Source: JBKDZL01 sp047971145 (GTDB taxonomy: Bacteria; Bacillota_I; Bacilli_A; Erysipelotrichales; Erysipelotrichaceae). Taken from it: a stretch of DNA of 64,000 nt. Below the pieces are notes generated by a model that did not search any database, had not been told where the DNA came from, and saw only the letters and a list, made by a program, of their open reading frames with translations. Shown here in pieces: positions 41,252 to 49,145 of the stretch (position 1 is the first letter of the stretch; each line of letters begins with the position of its first letter). The position numbers and the translations under genes are program-made. The DNA lies in assembly GCA_047971145.1 (NCBI GenBank), contig JBKDZL010000010.1:1-64000 (forward strand), written 5' to 3'.

Positions 41252-41843
41252 AATTAGATTTTTTTCTTTGTTGTTTTTTTCTAGTAAAAAAGAATAATTT
41301 TTTTTCTTTACTGTCATCATAATGGGGATTACTGGTAACAACAGGTTTTTGTTGTTTGTTGTGTTTTTTGCTGGTAGTTTTCTTAGTAACAGTTTTTTTG
41401 CTAACTTTTTTAGCTTTACCTCTGGTATCAGTACTCTTTACACTAGTTTTTTTAGTAGCAGTTTTCTTTCTGTGAACAGGGGTGATATCTTGTTGAATAT
41501 CAAGAGCTAAACTATTTAAAAATTTGTTGTAAGTAACAGCTAGAATACTTTTAAGTTTGCGATTGGCATGACCAATTGTATTAACGTATTGATTTTTCTT
41601 AAAAACATGAATCTTGGTAACATTAATATAACTAAGCTTATCTAGCTTGTTATCTTTATCAGGCTCACACTTAACACAAAACTTACCAAAAGAGCGACTA
41701 GATACTTTACAAGCAATAAAATTATAACCATCACCGGTTTTTTCCACATTAACGACATAAAAAATACTTCTTACAGCTTTGCCATCGAAGTCATTATAAT
41801 CTACTAATACAAACTGGTGTACTGCAACATCAATTTTATTCAT
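41250..41843 (-). CDS. Possible PemK/MazF-fold protein with a lysine-rich tail
   Basis: The 197 residues divide in two. Residues 1 to about 118 are beta-rich, with FYVVN...FIACKVSSR, then SYINVTKIHVF and IGHANRKLKSIL. The order and spacing resemble a MazF/PemK-type fold, but the catalytic Arg/Thr set cannot be confirmed. From about 124 the protein is a disordered basic tail of repeated KKT/KK steps, like a histone H1 tail, ending in KKLFFFTRKK. No antitoxin gene is adjacent. It may bind RNA or DNA. The mRNA is probably leaderless (TGC-TATGAT six bases before ATG). Confidence 0.4.
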   Translation of the reverse strand: MNKIDVAVHQFVLVDYNDFDGKAVRSIFYVVNVEKTGDGYNFIACKVSSRSFGKFCVKCEPDKDNKLDKLSYINVTKIHVFKKNQYVNTIGHANRKLKSILAVTYNKFLNSLALDIQQDITPVHRKKTATKKTSVKSTDTRGKAKKVSKKTVTKKTTSKKHNKQQKPVVTSNPHYDDSKEKKLFFFTRKKQQRKKSN

Positions 41844-41849
41844 AGTAAT

Positions 41850-41858
41850 ATCATAGCA
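41850..41858 (-). promoter_or_regulatory. Extended -10 giving a probable leaderless mRNA (MazF-like gene)
   Basis: TG-C-TATGAT on the minus strand, six bases before the ATG. Confidence 0.5.
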
Positions 41859-42139
41859 TATTATCTTTAATTAAGTAGTTTAATATTTTAATAAGATAAT
41901 TCATTTTACACATAATTACTTAATAGGATTGGATATAGACTGAGTTATTTTTATAAAAGCTGTTGATTTATTCAAGGGATAAGCTTTGCCAATGGTTACA
42001 ATAATCAGTCATATAATAATACTGAGATTTAAAAGTCTTGATGCATTGGTATAATAATATATATATGCCTAATTTATAAGAAAACACTAAAAATGTAACA
42101 TATGATTGATTTCTTTAGAGATAATATTTCAGAGTTTGA

Positions 42140-42153
42140 AGAAAGCGTTTGCA
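42140..42153. promoter_or_regulatory. cre-like or LacI-family operator
   Basis: AGAAAGCGTTTGCA has the AA-x-CG-x-TT core of LacI/CcpA sites, with two mismatches to the cre consensus. It lies about 100 bases before the LacI-family gene and could serve catabolite control or autoregulation. Confidence 0.5.
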
Positions 42154-42225
42154 AATAAATATTTTTTTTGATAACATAAGATTATAAAAAGATCAAAATT
42201 TTAAATAATGATTTTTTATCAATCT

Positions 42226-42241
42226 ATGTAATTGATTACAT
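42226..42241. promoter_or_regulatory. Inverted repeat abutting the regulator's ribosome site
   Basis: ATGTAA-TTGA-TTACAT, 6-bp arms and a 4-base centre, ends one base before the GAGG of the Shine-Dalgarno. It may be an operator or a leader hairpin. Confidence 0.45.
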
Positions 42242-42250
42242 GAGGTGAGA

Positions 42251-43255
42251 ATGAAGATTAAAAATATTAATATTAGTGATGTTTCTAAATTGGCAGGTGT
42301 TTCAGTCGCAACTGTTTCTCGAGTTATTAATGCGACTTGTTATGTTGCTCCTGCAACTAAAGAAAAGGTGAATGATGCGATTAAGCAATTAGCTTATAAG
42401 CCTAATTTATCAGCGAGAAACTTAAGAAAACAAATCAGTGGGGCTATTTTAATAGTTACTCCTAATATTTCTAACCCTTATTATGGGAATATTATCACTG
42501 GAATAACCGAAACAGCTAGAAAAAGTGGTAATAGTACATTTGTTTGCACCACTAATAATGAGTTGGAATTAGAATTGGAATTTATGAAAATGTTAGATTC
42601 AAAAAGAGCAGATGGAGCGATAGTCTTAGCAACTAATGCGGATGATACCCATTGGAGTGAGTATGCTAAAAAATATCCTGTAGTTTTCTGTAGTGAATAT
42701 AATCCTGAAGCCAAGATTGATCATATTTCTATTGATAATTATCAAGCCGGCTATGATGCAATGGAATATTTGTTAAAAAAAGGATTGAAAAATATTTGGT
42801 TAATGAGTAGTAGTAATAAATATATTTCCACAAAATTAAGAGAGGAAGGATTTATTGCAGCTGCGCTTAAATATGGCATTAAAAATGCGAATAAAAAAAT
42901 TATTAAGGCTTCAAATGACTATTCTTTCGCTAGTGCCAAAAAAATAATCAAAAAACTAATTGAAAGTGGTGAAAAAATTGATGGTTTGTTTTGTATTTCC
43001 GATATTTTAGCATTAGGCTCATTATCAATGTTTAAAGAATTGAGTGTTAGAGTACCTGAGGATGTTTCGGTTTTTGGCTTTGATAATTTAGAATATGCCC
43101 AAATGGCTGATCCACAGATTTCAACTGTGCATCAACCTTGCTATGAATTAGGTAGTGAAGCAATGTTAATGATTCAAAGTAAATTGAAAAAAGTTGAAAC
43201 TGCTGGTAATAAAATTCTAAAACACAAGTTAGTTCTTAGAGAATCAGTAATTTAA
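42251..43255 (+). CDS. LacI-family transcriptional regulator
   Basis: This 334-residue repressor has an N-terminal HTH (8-27, ISDVSKLAGVSVATVSRVIN) with hinge helix, and a periplasmic-binding-like sensor with SNPYYGNI and the C-terminal IVSTV-type segment (ISTVHQP). It is placed 50 bases before the sugar ABC genes on the same strand, so it probably controls them in response to that sugar. ATG 42251 fits the GAGGTGA site. A GTG at 42245 lies inside that site. Confidence 0.9.
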   Translation: MKIKNINISDVSKLAGVSVATVSRVINATCYVAPATKEKVNDAIKQLAYKPNLSARNLRKQISGAILIVTPNISNPYYGNIITGITETARKSGNSTFVCTTNNELELELEFMKMLDSKRADGAIVLATNADDTHWSEYAKKYPVVFCSEYNPEAKIDHISIDNYQAGYDAMEYLLKKGLKNIWLMSSSNKYISTKLREEGFIAAALKYGIKNANKKIIKASNDYSFASAKKIIKKLIESGEKIDGLFCISDILALGSLSMFKELSVRVPEDVSVFGFDNLEYAQMADPQISTVHQPCYELGSEAMLMIQSKLKKVETAGNKILKHKLVLRESVI

Positions 43256-43310
43256 GTTAGATTTTACGGTGGCAGACCGTTAATCATAAAACCATAAAGG
43301 AGGAATGAAA

Positions 43311-44381
43311 ATGAAAAATGGTTTAAAATTAGTATTAGTATTAGTATTAATGCTTGCGGTTGTTGGTTGTGGTGGTGATACTGAGCCAACTGGTAATGAT
43401 GGTGAGAAAATTGTTATTGGTGTTGTTGTACCATCTGGTGACCATGGTTTTACTGGAGAGAGTTTAGCGCATGCGAGAAGTGAAGCAGAAACTATTAATA
43501 ACAGTGACCAAAATATTGAAGTAATTGTTAAAGATGGACTAGAAGCTTCAAGTCAAATTACAGAAATTGAAAATTTACTTGCTAGTGCTGATCCTGATGT
43601 AATTGTTTTATGGCCAATGGAAGGTGAAGCTTTAAGAAGTGCAGCCCAAACTGTTGTCGATGCTGGTGTTAAGTTAGTAATTTATGATCGCTTAATTTCT
43701 GATTTTACTGCAGAAAATTTTGTTGGTGATATTATGGGTGATAATGTTGGTATTGGTACACAAATGGGTGAATACTTAACAACATTCTATGCTGATGATG
43801 ATCATGTAAATTATTTAAGATTTATCGGTGATGCTTCTACTGTTGGTGTTCAACGTTCTCAAGGTATGGATGATGTAATCGATGCTGAGAAATTTACTCA
43901 ATTAAAAGAAACTTTTGTTACTAATTGGAGTTCAGAAACAGCTCAAAACCAAATGGAAGAATGGTTAGCAGGATCTAGTGCTGATGATATTGCCAGTCTT
44001 GACTTAATTGTTACTCATGATGATGAAATCACTGATGGAATTATGAATGCTTTAGAAGGTTATACTGGTGATGCTGATATCAGTAACTTAAAATTAATCA
44101 CTTCTATTGGTGGTCGTAATGAAACTTTAGAAAAATTTGATAATACTGCCTTATCAACTAAATTAATTACTTATTATTTTGCTCCATCTATGGTGCGTGA
44201 AGCTATTCGTCTTGGTATTTCTGCTGCTCAAGGAACAGAGTATACTGGTGCAACATTAGTTGACGGTACTTATTTAATTCCAACATTTGCTATTTCTAAT
44301 GCAGGTGGTGATGTTAAATTTGACTTTGAAGCATACAGAGCTAGTGATATTTATACTGAACGTTATAGTATCTTTGAATAA
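43311..44381 (+). CDS. Sugar-binding lipoprotein (XylF/ChvE-like, Peripla_BP_4)
   Basis: This substrate-binding component has 356 residues. A signal peptide with lipobox VVGC puts the lipidated Cys at residue 20 (start 43311, seven bases after AAGGAGG). The mature protein has the two-lobe fold, with GDHGFTGESLAHA, VLWPMEGEA and IYDRLI, the last typical of xylose-type binding proteins. It delivers a sugar to the ATPase and permease downstream. An intrinsic hairpin after it probably makes the binding protein more abundant than the other components. Exact sugar is unknown. Confidence 0.9.
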   Translation: MKNGLKLVLVLVLMLAVVGCGGDTEPTGNDGEKIVIGVVVPSGDHGFTGESLAHARSEAETINNSDQNIEVIVKDGLEASSQITEIENLLASADPDVIVLWPMEGEALRSAAQTVVDAGVKLVIYDRLISDFTAENFVGDIMGDNVGIGTQMGEYLTTFYADDDHVNYLRFIGDASTVGVQRSQGMDDVIDAEKFTQLKETFVTNWSSETAQNQMEEWLAGSSADDIASLDLIVTHDDEITDGIMNALEGYTGDADISNLKLITSIGGRNETLEKFDNTALSTKLITYYFAPSMVREAIRLGISAAQGTEYTGATLVDGTYLIPTFAISNAGGDVKFDFEAYRASDIYTERYSIFE

Positions 44382-44395
44382 AAAGTTTTAATAAT

Positions 44396-44416
44396 AGCCG
44401 GTTTCGGCCGGCTTTT
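44396..44416 (+). terminator. Intra-operon attenuator after the binding protein
   Basis: AGCCGG/CCGGCT (6 bp) with loop TTTCGG, followed by TTTTATTTTT. It should give partial termination before the ATPase gene. Confidence 0.75.
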
Positions 44417-44437
44417 ATTTTTAGAAAGGAGAAATCA

Positions 44438-45940
44438 ATGTTAGTTGAAATGAAAAATATTGTGAAAGACTTTGGACCAGTAAGAGCAGTCGACAATGTT
44501 AATTTCACAATTGACTCACAAGATATAATTGGTTTACTTGGAGAAAATGGTGCTGGAAAGTCAACCTTAATGAATGTTTTAGCTGGTGTTTTACCAGCAA
44601 CAAAAGGTGAAGTTTTTATCGATGGTAAAAAAGTGCATATAACCAATGCACATAAGGCCAGCAATTATGGAATTAGATTCATTCATCAAGAATTGAATCT
44701 ATGTAATGAATTAAGTGTAGTCGAAAATATGTTTTTAGCCCAAGAAATTACTAAAATGGGTATTACTCAAACTAATGAAATGATTGCTAAGTGTCAGGAA
44801 GTTTTTAAACGCATGAATGTAAATATTAATCCTACAAGTATTGTTGGTGATTTACAGGTGGCTGAAAAACAATTAATTGAAATTGCTAAATCATTGTTGT
44901 TTGAATCAAAATTAATAATTATGGATGAGCCGACAACTGCGCTATCTCAAACAGAAATTGATAATTTATTTAATTTAATGAGGCAACTAAGTGAGACAGG
45001 AGTTAGTTTTATTTTTATTTCTCATAAAATGCCTGAATTATTCGAAATCTGCAAGAAATATTTTATCATGAGAGATGGTCAGTATGTTGCCCAAGGTAAT
45101 TTCGCAGATATAAAAGTAAATGAAATCACTGAAATGATGATTGGCCATAATTTAGCTGAAGATAGCTTTGATTATAAAATTAATCATAGTCAAGAAGAAG
45201 TTATTTTAGAGGTTAGTGATTTTAGTAGTGATTTGTTTAGTGATGTTAATTTTAAATTAAAAAAAGGTGAAATACTAGCTATAACTGGCTTACAAGGCTC
45301 AGGTCGAGAAGCTATTGCGGATGCTTTATTTGGTGCTGAAAAATATACTGGTTCGATTAAAATAAATAATATTGAAATGAAAAAACACGCAAAAATTATT
45401 AATTTTATGAAAAAAGGAGTAGCCTTGGTACCAAGAATGCGTAAAGAAAGAGGGATATTTAATGATCTTTCAATTTACGATAATATGTCAATGGCATATT
45501 TTAATACCAAGTTAAAAAAATTATTAATTAGTAATAAAGAAGAAGATCAACGCTTTGAAAGACAGAAAAAAGCGATGAGAATAAAAGTTTCCAACACTAA
45601 TAATGTCATTACTTCACTATCAGGTGGTAATCAACAAATAGTTATTTTAGGTCGTTGGTTAGAAGCTGATGCTGATATTATGTTGTTTGATAATCCGACA
45701 CAGGGAATTGATGTTGGGGCAAAATTTGAAATCTATCATTTGATTTTAAAATTAGCGGAACTTGGTAAGTCGATTATTGTTTTTAGTGCTGAGTTTCCAG
45801 AAATTTATAAAGTTGCGGATCGTTGTTTGGTTTTATATAAAGGTAGAATTCAAGCGGATCTTGCTAGAGCGGATTTTAGTGAGAAAGATATTATGCTGTA
45901 TTCAACAGGATCATTAGAAAAGGAGATTGCAAATGTTTAA
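44438..45940 (+). CDS. Sugar ABC transporter ATPase (RbsA/XylG/MglA-type)
   Basis: This 500-residue tandem ATPase has N-terminal Walker A GENGAGKS at 35-42, signature LQVAEKQLIEIAK and Walker B LIIMDEPTTAL. The C-terminal half has a degenerate Walker A GLQGSGRE, an intact LSGGNQQ and FDNPTQGIDVGAK. This half-active pattern is normal for the family. AAAGGAG lies upstream. It powers the permease that follows with a short overlap. Confidence 0.95.
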   Translation: MLVEMKNIVKDFGPVRAVDNVNFTIDSQDIIGLLGENGAGKSTLMNVLAGVLPATKGEVFIDGKKVHITNAHKASNYGIRFIHQELNLCNELSVVENMFLAQEITKMGITQTNEMIAKCQEVFKRMNVNINPTSIVGDLQVAEKQLIEIAKSLLFESKLIIMDEPTTALSQTEIDNLFNLMRQLSETGVSFIFISHKMPELFEICKKYFIMRDGQYVAQGNFADIKVNEITEMMIGHNLAEDSFDYKINHSQEEVILEVSDFSSDLFSDVNFKLKKGEILAITGLQGSGREAIADALFGAEKYTGSIKINNIEMKKHAKIINFMKKGVALVPRMRKERGIFNDLSIYDNMSMAYFNTKLKKLLISNKEEDQRFERQKKAMRIKVSNTNNVITSLSGGNQQIVILGRWLEADADIMLFDNPTQGIDVGAKFEIYHLILKLAELGKSIIVFSAEFPEIYKVADRCLVLYKGRIQADLARADFSEKDIMLYSTGSLEKEIANV

Positions 45941-46922
45941 AACGTTTCAAGGTTTAACGACTAGGGAGATTTTGGGTAAAATAGTTAAGGATTATAGTTA
46001 TTGGTTGTCTTTTTTCTTACTAATAATGATTGCGGCAAGTTTAAATGCTAATTTCTTTACTTGGAATAATATTTCTAATATCTTTGTTCAAAGTACGATG
46101 ATTGGCTTAATTGCTATGGGTATGAGTATGGTTATCTCAGCCGGGCAGATTGATATTTCTGTAGGCTCGCAGGTTGCCTTGCTTGGTGGTTTTGGTATTA
46201 GTGTTTTAAATAGTACTGGTAGTGTTTGGATAATGTTGTTGTTTTGTTTAGTTGGTGGGGCAATTATTGGAACTGTTAATGGTTTATTGGTGGCTAAGGG
46301 GCATTTGCCGGCGATGATTGCTACTTTGGCTATGCAAACTGCTTGTCGCTCAATTATAAATTTTTATGGTCAGGGTGGACCTTTTACAGTTGATAGAAGT
46401 ATTTATGAAGGCTTTAGAGAAATTGCGGTGGGTGGCTTAAATATTTTTGGTTTCACTATTCCTTATATGATGATAATATTTATTGCTGTAACTATTGTTT
46501 TTAATATAATTATGAAAAGAACTAAGTTTGGTAAGCATATCTATGCAGTTGGTAGTAATGAAACGTCTGCAAAATTAGCAGGTATTAGTGTCGATAGAAC
46601 AAAAATCTTAGTCTTTACTTTTACTGGTATTATGTGTGGATTGGCAGCTGTTTTATATGCTTCAAGATTAACGGCAGTAGCTTCAGCTAATGCAGCTGTT
46701 GGTTATGAAATGGAAGCCATCGCAGCAGTTGCGATTGGTGGTACTGCTATGAGTGGCGGTAAGGGTAAAATCATGGGAACCTTCTTAGGGGTTTTGATGT
46801 TTAAAATAATTAGTAATATTTTAACTAGTGCTGATGTGTCTTCTTTCTTAAATGGAGCCATTAGTGGAGCGATAATTGTTATTGCAGTTTTAATACAGAA
46901 TTTACAGAATAGAAAAAAATAG
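45933..46922 (+). CDS. Sugar ABC transporter permease (RbsC/XylH-type)
   Basis: This 329-residue membrane protein has eight to ten helices. It includes SAGQIDISVGSQVAL, NGLLVAKGHLPAMIATLAM and the cytoplasmic GSNETSAKLAGI loop that contacts the ATPase. ATG 45933 is preferred, seven bases after AAGGAG. It overlaps the ATPase gene by eight bases. Confidence 0.94.
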   Translation: MFKTFQGLTTREILGKIVKDYSYWLSFFLLIMIAASLNANFFTWNNISNIFVQSTMIGLIAMGMSMVISAGQIDISVGSQVALLGGFGISVLNSTGSVWIMLLFCLVGGAIIGTVNGLLVAKGHLPAMIATLAMQTACRSIINFYGQGGPFTVDRSIYEGFREIAVGGLNIFGFTIPYMMIIFIAVTIVFNIIMKRTKFGKHIYAVGSNETSAKLAGISVDRTKILVFTFTGIMCGLAAVLYASRLTAVASANAAVGYEMEAIAAVAIGGTAMSGGKGKIMGTFLGVLMFKIISNILTSADVSSFLNGAISGAIIVIAVLIQNLQNRKK

Positions 46923-46935
46923 AAAGAGGTTCAAT

Positions 46936-47979
46936 ATGTTAAAAATTGGTATTATCGGTTGCGGTAAGATAACTGAGGTTCGTCATGCTCCTGAATATCA
47001 TGAGAATCCAAATAGTAAAATTGTGGCTTTTTATGATAGTAGAAAAGAAAGAGCAGTTGCCTTAGCAGAAAAATATGGTGCTAAAGTTTGTGATAGTATT
47101 GAAGAGTTATTAGCAATGGATATTGATGCTGTTAGTGTTTGTGTTGCCAATGTTGCCCATGCTAGTATCAGTATTCAAGCTTTAGAAGCGAAAAAACATG
47201 TTTTGTGTGAAAAGCCCATGGCTATTACTATAGAAGAGTGTGAGCTGATGATTAAGGCAGCCAAAAACAATGGTGTACAATTGATGATCGGGCATAATCA
47301 AAGATTTGCTGGAGCTCATAAAAAGGCCCATCAGTTAATTAAAAATAATGAAATTGGTAAAATTTTAAGTTTTAGAACAGTGTTTGGTCATCCAGGACCT
47401 GAGGGTTGGACGGGTGAAAAAAACTCTTGGTTCTTTGACAAGAAGTTAGCTCACTTTGGAGCTATGGCTGATTTAGGGGTGCACAAAACTGATTTGATTC
47501 ACTACTTACTCGATGATAAAATCGTTGAGGTTATTTCTGCTATTAAAACTTTAGATAAGTGTTTGCCAAATGGTGAGCCTATTAGTGTTGATGATAATTC
47601 ATATTGCATCTATAAAACTGAAAATGGTGTAGTAGGAACCATGCATGTCAGTTGGACCTTTTATGGACAAGAAGATAATTCTACTGTAATTTATGGTACT
47701 GAGGGCATAATTAAGTGTTATAGTGATCCTGAGTATTCTTTGATTGTTGAAAAGAAAAATGGTGAGGTTGAAAAATTCCAATTAGATCAAATGACCTCTA
47801 ATGAAGAGCAAACCAATGATGGTAGAGTTAACACTGGTGTTATTGATGGCTTTGTTGATGCTATTGTAAATAATAAAGAAGTACCAGTTACAGGAACTGA
47901 GGCTAGTAAAGCGATGAGAGTTGTGATTGCTGCTGAAGAATCAGCTAATAAAAATAGTTTAGTTAAAGTAAATTATTAG
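46936..47979 (+). CDS. Gfo/Idh/MocA-family oxidoreductase
   Basis: This 347-residue NAD(P)-dependent dehydrogenase has a Rossmann start IGIIGCGKI (4-12) and the catalytic EKP at 92-94, plus a His-containing active-site helix with LGVHKTDLIHYLL. The family oxidises sugars, cyclitols or amino-sugars at one hydroxyl. It is co-transcribed with the ABC genes and an isomerase, so it should act on the imported sugar. The exact substrate is unknown. Confidence 0.9.
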   Translation: MLKIGIIGCGKITEVRHAPEYHENPNSKIVAFYDSRKERAVALAEKYGAKVCDSIEELLAMDIDAVSVCVANVAHASISIQALEAKKHVLCEKPMAITIEECELMIKAAKNNGVQLMIGHNQRFAGAHKKAHQLIKNNEIGKILSFRTVFGHPGPEGWTGEKNSWFFDKKLAHFGAMADLGVHKTDLIHYLLDDKIVEVISAIKTLDKCLPNGEPISVDDNSYCIYKTENGVVGTMHVSWTFYGQEDNSTVIYGTEGIIKCYSDPEYSLIVEKKNGEVEKFQLDQMTSNEEQTNDGRVNTGVIDGFVDAIVNNKEVPVTGTEASKAMRVVIAAEESANKNSLVKVNY

Positions 47980-47987
47980 GAGAGAAT

Positions 47988-48977
47988 ATGAAAAGAATGA
48001 TATCGATATGTAGTGGACAATATGGTGATTTAAGCTTAGATGAGCTATGTCAAAAAATGAGTGATATTGGTTACCAAGGATTAGAATTAGCAGTTCAAGC
48101 TCACTTAGATGTCACTAGAATTATTGAAGAAAAAGAATATGTTGAGCAAATAAAAGCTACATTAAAAAAATATAATTTGACAATAAGTGCAATAAGTGCC
48201 CACTTGATTGGTCAGTGTGTGGGCGATAATTTTGATAAAAGATTAAATAATTTTGCTCCCAATGATTTAGCTAATCAACCTGAGCAAATTAGAGCTTGGG
48301 CAACAGAAAAAATGAAAGAAGTAGCAAGAGCTGCCAAAATTCTTGATGTCAAGGTTGTGACCTGCTTTCTAGGCTCGCCAATCTGGCCCTTCTGGTATTC
48401 TTTTCCTCAAACAACACCAGCTAGGATAGAAGAGGGTTTTGCGCTGATTAAAGAATTGTGGACACCAATTTTTGATGTTTATGATGAGTGTGGTGTTAAA
48501 TTAGCTTTAGAGGTACATCCTACTGAAATTGCCTTTGACTATTATACAACTAAAAAACTTTTAGAAACTTTGGATTATCGTAAAACATTAGGCTTAAATT
48601 TTGATCCTAGCCATTTACAATGGCAAGGTATGGATCCTGCTTTATTTATTCGAGACTTTGGTGATTATATTTATAATGTACATGCTAAAGATGTGAGAGT
48701 TAAGCTTGATGGTCGCTCAGGTATTTTGGGCTCACATATTGAATTTGGTGACACTAGACGTGGTTGGAACTTTGTTTCATTAGGTCATGGAAATGTGGAT
48801 TTTGATAGTATTACCAGAGAATTAAATCAAATAGGTTATCAAGGACCAGTTGCGGTTGAATGGGAAGATAGTGGTATGGATAGATTTGTTGGTGCTAAAG
48901 AAGCTTTTGAATATATTAGTAAAATGGATTTTCAGCCTTCAAATATAAGCTTTGATGCTGCTTTAAAATCAGAGTAA
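47988..48977 (+). CDS. Sugar phosphate isomerase/epimerase (xylose-isomerase-like TIM barrel)
   Basis: This 329-residue TIM barrel has a metal site visible as LEVHP (Glu), NFDPSH (Asp, His), HAKD (His, Asp) and VEWED (Glu). The IolE/IolI/YcjR group uses this to isomerise or epimerise keto-sugars and inosose. It is the last gene of the sugar unit, eight bases after the oxidoreductase, with AGGAGAG upstream. Together they suggest oxidation followed by epimerisation of one substrate. Confidence 0.88.
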   Translation: MKRMISICSGQYGDLSLDELCQKMSDIGYQGLELAVQAHLDVTRIIEEKEYVEQIKATLKKYNLTISAISAHLIGQCVGDNFDKRLNNFAPNDLANQPEQIRAWATEKMKEVARAAKILDVKVVTCFLGSPIWPFWYSFPQTTPARIEEGFALIKELWTPIFDVYDECGVKLALEVHPTEIAFDYYTTKKLLETLDYRKTLGLNFDPSHLQWQGMDPALFIRDFGDYIYNVHAKDVRVKLDGRSGILGSHIEFGDTRRGWNFVSLGHGNVDFDSITRELNQIGYQGPVAVEWEDSGMDRFVGAKEAFEYISKMDFQPSNISFDAALKSE

Positions 48978-49008
48978 ATAATTAAAGAAGCTCACATTAT
49001 AGAAATGA

Positions 49009-49105
49009 ATCCAATAAGTTGGACACTATAAATTAGCTTGTAAGGATTGATGTCTGCATTGTGCTGATGTCAGTCCTTTTAGTTTTAAGAAATAATAATA
49101 AATTT
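49009..49105. other. Possible insertion-sequence end remnant
   Basis: AAGTTGGACACTATAAATTA (49016-49035), followed by a spaced hairpin, looks like the outer end of IS3-type elements. No transposase gene remains here. The call rests on visual resemblance only. Confidence 0.25.
49042..49080 (+). terminator. Probable terminator of the sugar operon
   Basis: AAGGATTG/CAGTCCTT (8 bp, one G-U) with a long 21-base loop, followed by TTAGTTTT. It lies 65 bases after the isomerase stop. Confidence 0.5.
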
Positions 49106-49145
49106 CCTTGCATTTTCTTATTAAAGGAACAATAATATTTTAAAT

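Larger units (their letters stand above)
41844..42244. other. Long intergenic region before the LacI regulator
   Basis: No gene is seen in these 401 bases. They hold the -10 of the minus-strand gene (41850-41858), a cre/LacI-like site at 42140-42153, very AT-rich tracts, and the inverted repeat at 42226-42241 next to the regulator's ribosome site. Confidence 0.6.

Noticed and set aside
41360..41440. Repeats in the lysine-rich tail as a CRISPR or tandem repeat
   Set aside because: The period is irregular and it is explained by KKT-rich coding sequence.
43266..43280. Hairpin ACGGT-GGCAG-ACCGT between the LacI gene and the binding-protein gene, as a terminator
   Set aside because: The stem is only 5 bp and no T-run follows. 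It may be a small leader hairpin, but termination is not supported.
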